Source of the DNA: an uncultured Elusimicrobiales bacterium
GTDB lineage: Bacteria; Elusimicrobiota; Elusimicrobia; Elusimicrobiales; Elusimicrobiaceae
Length of the DNA: 64,000 nt
Direction: 5' to 3'
NCBI GenBank assembly: GCA_934662565.1
Contig: CAKUKI010000003.1
Location: 124,001-188,000, forward strand
The position numbers were made by a program, and so were the translations under genes. The first letter of the stretch is position 1. Every line of letters starts with the position of its first letter. This document shows positions 59,808 to 64,000 of the stretch, one piece after another. The notes below the pieces were generated by a model. The model saw only the letters and a program-made list of their open reading frames with translations, was not told where the DNA came from and did not search any database.

Positions 59808-60920
59808 TCATACATAGCGTTTTACGCAAGAGGGGTCTTCCAGCGCGCGTTGTGCGGCTTCGCGCAGGGCAATTTTTTCTTCACTGCCCGGAAAAACATA
59901 CAACGGGGCCAACCAACTGACGTATTCCCCTATTTTTTGCGGAATCACTTTGCTGTTCATCAGCCCGCCTGTCAGCGCTATAAAATCCACTTGTCCTTTT
60001 AACACAACGGCCATAGCGCCAATGTATTTGGCTATCTGGTACACCATGGCATCACGGGCCTCTTCGGCCTGTTCGCGGGTGCAAAAAATCATAGAGCCGG
60101 GGCGCTTTACACCGGTGCGGATAAATTCTTCCAAATCTTTTACGTCGGAAGTGCCCGTATAAGCCACCAGCCCGCCTTTGCCGCGCAGTTTTAATTTAAT
60201 ATCGCGCTCCGTATATTTACCGCTAAAACACATTTGCACCAAGCCGGAAGACGGCACGCCGCCGCTGCGTTGCGGGGTCATGGGGCCGTCGCCCTCGTAG
60301 CCGTTGTTTACATCAATCACGCGGCCTTTGCAGTGGGCTCCCACGGTAATGCCGCCCCCACCATGGCAAACAATACAGTTGATTTCCGTATATTTTTTGC
60401 CTAATTTGTTGGCAATCATACGGGCCACGCGCTTTTGGCTGAGCGCGTGAAAAATGGAAATGCGCGGGTTTTCCGGCATGCCGGAATAGCGGGCCACGGG
60501 TTGTAATTCGTCAATAACTACCGGATTGGCAATAAAGCTGGGGCAGTGGGCAATTTGGGCAATTTCCTGCGCCAAAATGCCACCCAAGTTGCTGGGGTGA
60601 ATGCCCCCATAGCGGCCGGAGCTTAAATCGGCCAGCATTTGTTCGTTGACTTCGTACACTCCGCCGGAAACAGATTTAATAAATCCGCCGCGGCCGATAA
60701 CGGCCTGTATTTCTTCCAACGGGATTTGGTGGTCTATCAAGTAATCTAAAATTAATTTTTTGCGCAAAGGCAGCTGTTCCAATACATTTTTGCCTTCATA
60801 CGGTTCCAAGTCGGTCATGGAGTAGCGCACCGTCACTTCAAAAACAGGCTCTTGCCCCCGATAGTAGCCAATATCGTCTGAGGTAGACCCCGGATTAATC
60901 ACCAAAATATTGTAGTTCAT
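59808..60920 (-). CDS. buk: Butyrate kinase
   Basis: 370 aa, acetate-kinase fold: VINPGSTSDDIGYYRG, IGRGGFIKSVSGGVYEV, CHGGGGITVGAHCKGR and DFIALTGGLMNSKVI. It makes ATP from butyryl-phosphate (or isobutyryl/isovaleryl-phosphate). The ptb-buk pair next to lpd resembles clusters for branched-chain keto-acid fermentation in Firmicutes. RBS GGAG before ATG 60920. Confidence 0.9.
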   Translation of the reverse strand: MNYNILVINPGSTSDDIGYYRGQEPVFEVTVRYSMTDLEPYEGKNVLEQLPLRKKLILDYLIDHQIPLEEIQAVIGRGGFIKSVSGGVYEVNEQMLADLSSGRYGGIHPSNLGGILAQEIAQIAHCPSFIANPVVIDELQPVARYSGMPENPRISIFHALSQKRVARMIANKLGKKYTEINCIVCHGGGGITVGAHCKGRVIDVNNGYEGDGPMTPQRSGGVPSSGLVQMCFSGKYTERDIKLKLRGKGGLVAYTGTSDVKDLEEFIRTGVKRPGSMIFCTREQAEEARDAMVYQIAKYIGAMAVVLKGQVDFIALTGGLMNSKVIPQKIGEYVSWLAPLYVFPGSEEKIALREAAQRALEDPSCVKRYV

Positions 60921-60976
60921 GGGTGGCTTCTCCTTTCTTATATTCTAACAAAATATGACCCCCTTGGCTTGATTGG

Positions 60977-61690
60977 TTAGCGTAAACGCTGTTTTAATTT
61001 TTCTGCCAAGTTTTTTAATAAAAATAAAGCGCTGCGGTCTAAATTTTGGCGCGATAAAACTTGCCGCACCAACGCCTGACGGTGCAGAGCGGGCCAATCG
61101 GCCTTTAAGCCACTGGCTGTAAATAGTTCATCCAGCGTTTGGACGGCTACTTCGCGCTGGGCATCGGTGGGGTAAATTCCGGTTTTGGCGGCCCGCAATG
61201 GGCGTAAGCCTTGGCATTTGGCAATTTCATAACACACCAAAAGCACCGCTTGCGCCAAATTGATAGACGGCTGTTTAGCCGTGGTTGGGATGTTTAGCAC
61301 CGCGTTGCACCGCGCAATATCTTCGCCGGACAGGCCGGATTTTTCGTTGCCGAACACCAGTGCCGTGCGCCTCCCTTCGGCGCGTTGTAAGAAAGCATCC
61401 ATTTGCGGCAGGAAAATAATTTCTTGCTCAATCACGCGGTTTCTTAATGCGGTGGACGCCAGCGAAAATTCCACATCTTGCAAGGCTTCGTCTAAGGTAT
61501 CCACGCATTGGGCATGCTGTAAAATGTCGTGTGCGCCCACCGCGCTGACGGCTTCGCGCCAGACCGGAGGGAACGGGTCCACCACGCGCAGTTGGCTAAA
61601 GCCAAAATTGCCCATGGCCCGCGCGCAGGCCCCGATGTTATTCGGGTCCCGCGGGCGGACAAGTACAATGACAAACGGGGCTATTTCCAC
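60977..61690 (-). CDS. TrmJ-like tRNA/rRNA 2'-O-methyltransferase
   Basis: 237 aa, SPOUT family: VLVRPRDPNNIGACARAMGNFGF, LVFGNEKSGLSGEDIARC and IPTTAKQPSINLAQAVLLV (the knot). TrmJ methylates position 32 of tRNAs. It overlaps the lpd stop by 10 nt, so it is co-transcribed. Confidence 0.85.
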   Translation of the reverse strand: MEIAPFVIVLVRPRDPNNIGACARAMGNFGFSQLRVVDPFPPVWREAVSAVGAHDILQHAQCVDTLDEALQDVEFSLASTALRNRVIEQEIIFLPQMDAFLQRAEGRRTALVFGNEKSGLSGEDIARCNAVLNIPTTAKQPSINLAQAVLLVCYEIAKCQGLRPLRAAKTGIYPTDAQREVAVQTLDELFTASGLKADWPALHRQALVRQVLSRQNLDRSALFLLKNLAEKLKQRLR

Positions 61691-63051
61691 AGCGCCTCCC
61701 CTAACAGTTCACTGATAGTGGGGTGGGCGAAGATGATTTCGCGCGCGGCATCTACAGTAAGTCCGGCCGTGAGCAGCGCGGCAATAATATGGATAATTTC
61801 CGTCGCGTTGGCTCCGCACAAGTTGGCCCCCAATAAGCGTCCGGTTTGCTTGTCGGACAATAGTTCAAAATAGCCTTCCGTTTCGTCTTGTGCTTGGGCG
61901 CGGCCGCATGCCAGTAAAAAGGCCCGCTGGGCTTTTACTTCTATGCCTTGTGCGGCAGCTTGTTGTTTGGAAAGCCCCACGCCGGCAATTTCCGGACGGG
62001 TGTAAATGGCAGAAGGGACTAGCTCATTGTGATATACGGCCGTTTGCCCGCAGGCATTAGCGGCGGCTACTTCCCCTTGGCGGGTGGCGGCATGCGCCAG
62101 CAGGCAAAGCCCGTTGACGTCCCCCACCGCGTAAATGTGGTCTTTTAATTGTAAGGTTTGGGGATTTACCTGTACGCCTTTGCGCGTCCAAGGGATATTT
62201 AGTTTTTCAAGTCCCAGCCCCGTTAAATCTACCGTCCGGCCGATAGCGGCTAAAATTTCTTCACTTTCCAGCACGGTGCCGTCCGATAGTGTTAGGCGTT
62301 TTTGGCCGTTTTCTTGCGCTACACTAGTGGCGGTTTGACCGGTAAAAAGTTTAATGCCGCGTTTAGTAAAACTTTGCGTAAGCACCCGCGCCACGCCCTC
62401 ATCCATGGGTGGCAATAAGCGGGGTTGCATTTCCACGATATTGACCGCCACCCCAAAGCCGTTCATGAGTTCGGCCATTTCACAACCGATAACGCCTCCT
62501 CCGATAATGGTAAGCGTTTTGGGCAGGCGGGGAATATCAAAAATGGTGGAATTATCCAGCAAAAACGCCTTGGCGGTATCAAAAGGGGGCGGGAAAAACG
62601 CTTGAGAACCGGTGGCAATAATGCACGCATCAAAGGGGACTTCTTCCGTGCCGACGTCCGTTTTTACCGTCAGGCGGTGTTCATCTGCAAACGAAGCCTC
62701 CCCCGTCAGCACGCGCACTTTGCGCATTTTTAATAAGCCGGCAATCCCCTGTACTAATTTTTGGGTGGCGGCGCGCTGGCGGGCCTGTATTTTGGCCCAA
62801 GATAATTTAGCGGTTAAGGTTTGTGCGTCCGTTTGAGCGCCGTCCTCGCACAAGGCCGGCAGGCGGCGGGCCGTTTCAAAACGGTGGGCCGCATCTAATA
62901 AAGATTTGGACGGAATACATCCGCAATTTAAGCAAACCCCTCCTAATTTGTTTTTTTCAATCAGGGTCACTTCTGCCCCCAGCGCGGCCGCTTTTAACGC
63001 GGCAGGATATCCGGCAGGGCCTCCCCCGATAACTGCAATTTTTTTAACCAT
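61681..63051 (-). CDS. lpdA: Dihydrolipoyl dehydrogenase
   Basis: 456 aa. FAD site VIGGGPAGYPAALKAAALG, redox disulphide GGVCLNCGCIPSKSL, NAD site IIGGGVIGCEMAELMNGFG, second FAD motif HIYAVGDVNG and the C-terminal catalytic HPTISELL. E3 of keto-acid dehydrogenases or the glycine cleavage system; the E1/E2 genes are not in the window. With ptb-buk downstream it may serve branched-chain keto-acid oxidation. Confidence 0.9.
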   Translation of the reverse strand: MVKKIAVIGGGPAGYPAALKAAALGAEVTLIEKNKLGGVCLNCGCIPSKSLLDAAHRFETARRLPALCEDGAQTDAQTLTAKLSWAKIQARQRAATQKLVQGIAGLLKMRKVRVLTGEASFADEHRLTVKTDVGTEEVPFDACIIATGSQAFFPPPFDTAKAFLLDNSTIFDIPRLPKTLTIIGGGVIGCEMAELMNGFGVAVNIVEMQPRLLPPMDEGVARVLTQSFTKRGIKLFTGQTATSVAQENGQKRLTLSDGTVLESEEILAAIGRTVDLTGLGLEKLNIPWTRKGVQVNPQTLQLKDHIYAVGDVNGLCLLAHAATRQGEVAAANACGQTAVYHNELVPSAIYTRPEIAGVGLSKQQAAAQGIEVKAQRAFLLACGRAQAQDETEGYFELLSDKQTGRLLGANLCGANATEIIHIIAALLTAGLTVDAAREIIFAHPTISELLGEALWK

Positions 63052-63140
63052 AACACTACCCCCTTTATCCGCCGGATTTGTCAGGCGGAATTAATACCTA
63101 TTGTAGCATTAAAAACGGTATAATAAAAAACAGAGATATT

Positions 63141-63824
63141 ATGCCAACAGATAAACCTTCCTATTTGGGGCATCGGGAACGCATCCGAGCCAAATTTGCC
63201 GCGAACGGATTAGAGCCGCTAGCGGACCATGAAGTATTGGAACTGCTACTGACGTATGCTATTGCCCGTCGGGACACGAAACCGCTGGCATGGGCGCTGA
63301 TTAAGCAGTTCGGTTCCTTGAGGGAAGTGTTAGATGCAGACCCCGCTGCCTTAGCCAGTGTAAAAGGGGTAGGCAAGGGCACAGCCTCTTTCTTAAAACT
63401 GGTACGGGCAATGTTTACGCGGTATGCTTTGGAGGAACTTCGCCAAACTGCCACTATCCGCTCGCCGGAGCAGGTGGTGCAGTATTGCAAGGCGTCTTTA
63501 GTCGGACGGAGCGAAGAATGTTTGGAGCTGATTTATTTGTCCGTGCGTAATACGGTTATCCGTACGGAAACGGTAGCCGTGGGGCTGATAGACCGCGTAA
63601 GTATCAGCCCGCGCAAAATTGTAGAGCGCACCTTAGCCGCTAAAGCCTCGGCGGTTATTTTGGTGCATAATCATCCGTCCGGAGATGTCACGCCGTCTTT
63701 GGAAGACATCTTGCTCACGCAAGAAGTGGTAGGGGCGGCGCGCCTGTTGGGCATTAGTGTATACGACCATATTATTGTGGGCAAACAGGCGCATTACAGC
63801 TTAAAAGCCAATGGGAAAATATAA
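63141..63824 (+). CDS. radC: RadC family protein (JAB1/MPN domain)
   Basis: 227 aa from ATG 63141. An N-terminal helix-hairpin-helix region (LADHEVLELLLTYAI, VKGVGKGTASFL) and the C-terminal MPN domain with LVHNHPSGDVTPSLED, the JAMM zinc site. Despite the name a role in DNA repair is unproven. The stop overlaps the next start (TAATG). Confidence 0.88.
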   Translation: MPTDKPSYLGHRERIRAKFAANGLEPLADHEVLELLLTYAIARRDTKPLAWALIKQFGSLREVLDADPAALASVKGVGKGTASFLKLVRAMFTRYALEELRQTATIRSPEQVVQYCKASLVGRSEECLELIYLSVRNTVIRTETVAVGLIDRVSISPRKIVERTLAAKASAVILVHNHPSGDVTPSLEDILLTQEVVGAARLLGISVYDHIIVGKQAHYSLKANGKI

Positions 63825-64000
63825 TGAATCTATTAAAAGAAGTATTAAAACATCAAGTATATCCGGCCATGGGTTGCACGGAGCCGGTATCGGTAGCGCT
63901 TTGTGCGGCTTATGCCGCCAAAGCCTTGGGCGAAAAACCGCAAAAAGCCGTGTTTAAGTTGGATGCCGGAACCTATAAAAACGGCATGGGGGTCCGCATC
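63824..64000 (+). CDS. L-cysteine desulfidase / serine dehydratase-alpha family protein (partial)
   Basis: 59 residues before the window ends. LKHQVYPAMGCTEPVSVALCAAYAA matches the conserved start of the UPF0597/CdsB family, in which the Cys of GCTEP is an iron-sulphur ligand. Members break down L-cysteine or related amino acids to pyruvate. Translationally coupled to radC. Confidence 0.75.
   Translation, partial: MNLLKEVLKHQVYPAMGCTEPVSVALCAAYAAKALGEKPQKAVFKLDAGTYKNGMGVRI

Overview
The window looks like a chromosomal segment of a gut-type Elusimicrobiota bacterium. The evidence is two type IV pilin-like proteins with a GFTLIELL prepilin signature, LptF/LptG permeases (a diderm envelope), a SprA-like outer-membrane giant, and the general gene style. 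This placement is an inference from gene content. No rRNA gene is present.

Left part (1-27.4 kb): accessory DNA. A tRNA-Asp gene (27361-27435) sits at the right edge. Its last six bases plus the adjoining terminator recur at about 5.6 kb and 20.3 kb, so the region reads as a tandem array of integrated elements: element 0 (left of 5.5 kb, running out of the window), element 1 (5.6-20.2 kb) and element 2 (20.3-27.2 kb). Element 1 carries a large serine recombinase with a decayed DUF2924 partner. Element 2 keeps only a fused remnant of the same cassette. The cargo is defence-like: a Fic protein with its own operator, an RloC/PrrC-like ATPase-nuclease with a partner gene, an Mrr-like nuclease operon, and a complete ABC-three-component (DUF3732) system. 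Element 2 also carries a MarR-TolC-HlyD-ABC2-ABC2-thioesterase operon. Several genes here are frameshifted.

Running through elements 0 and 1 is one regulatory signature: an inverted repeat GCGACA-N6/7-TGTCGC placed exactly 10 bp upstream of a TATNCT-like -10 box. It occurs at four loci and serves six promoters: WYL regulator/agmatine-deiminase-HNH (divergent), tandem AAA+ ATPase, WYL pseudogene/small peptide-Asp-box-Mrr (divergent), and a TPR gene. I read this as a WYL-regulator regulon.

Right part (27.4-64 kb): core genome. It holds cell-wall genes (murB, murI, pgeF), a phosphoglucomutase and a phosphohexomutase, a fluoride channel, signalling proteins (REC-GGDEF, CheY-like, Hanks-type kinase), ion transport (CorA, an antiporter), phospholipid synthesis (pssA-psd), tRNA-Leu, tmRNA, LPS export permeases, a secreted chymotrypsin-fold protein with a Cys nucleophile, the SprA-like protein, comF, an M23 peptidase, the ptb-buk-trmJ-lpd group, radC and the start of a cysteine-desulfidase-like gene.

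Two non-coding regions stand out. The leader of the pilin gene at 44.8 kb contains mutually exclusive helices, an intrinsic terminator and a hairpin that hides the Shine-Dalgarno, like a riboswitch or attenuator. Between comF and the second pilin gene lie two tandem ~245-bp units whose three helices are kept by many compensatory base changes, which points to a structured RNA or DNA element I do not recognise.
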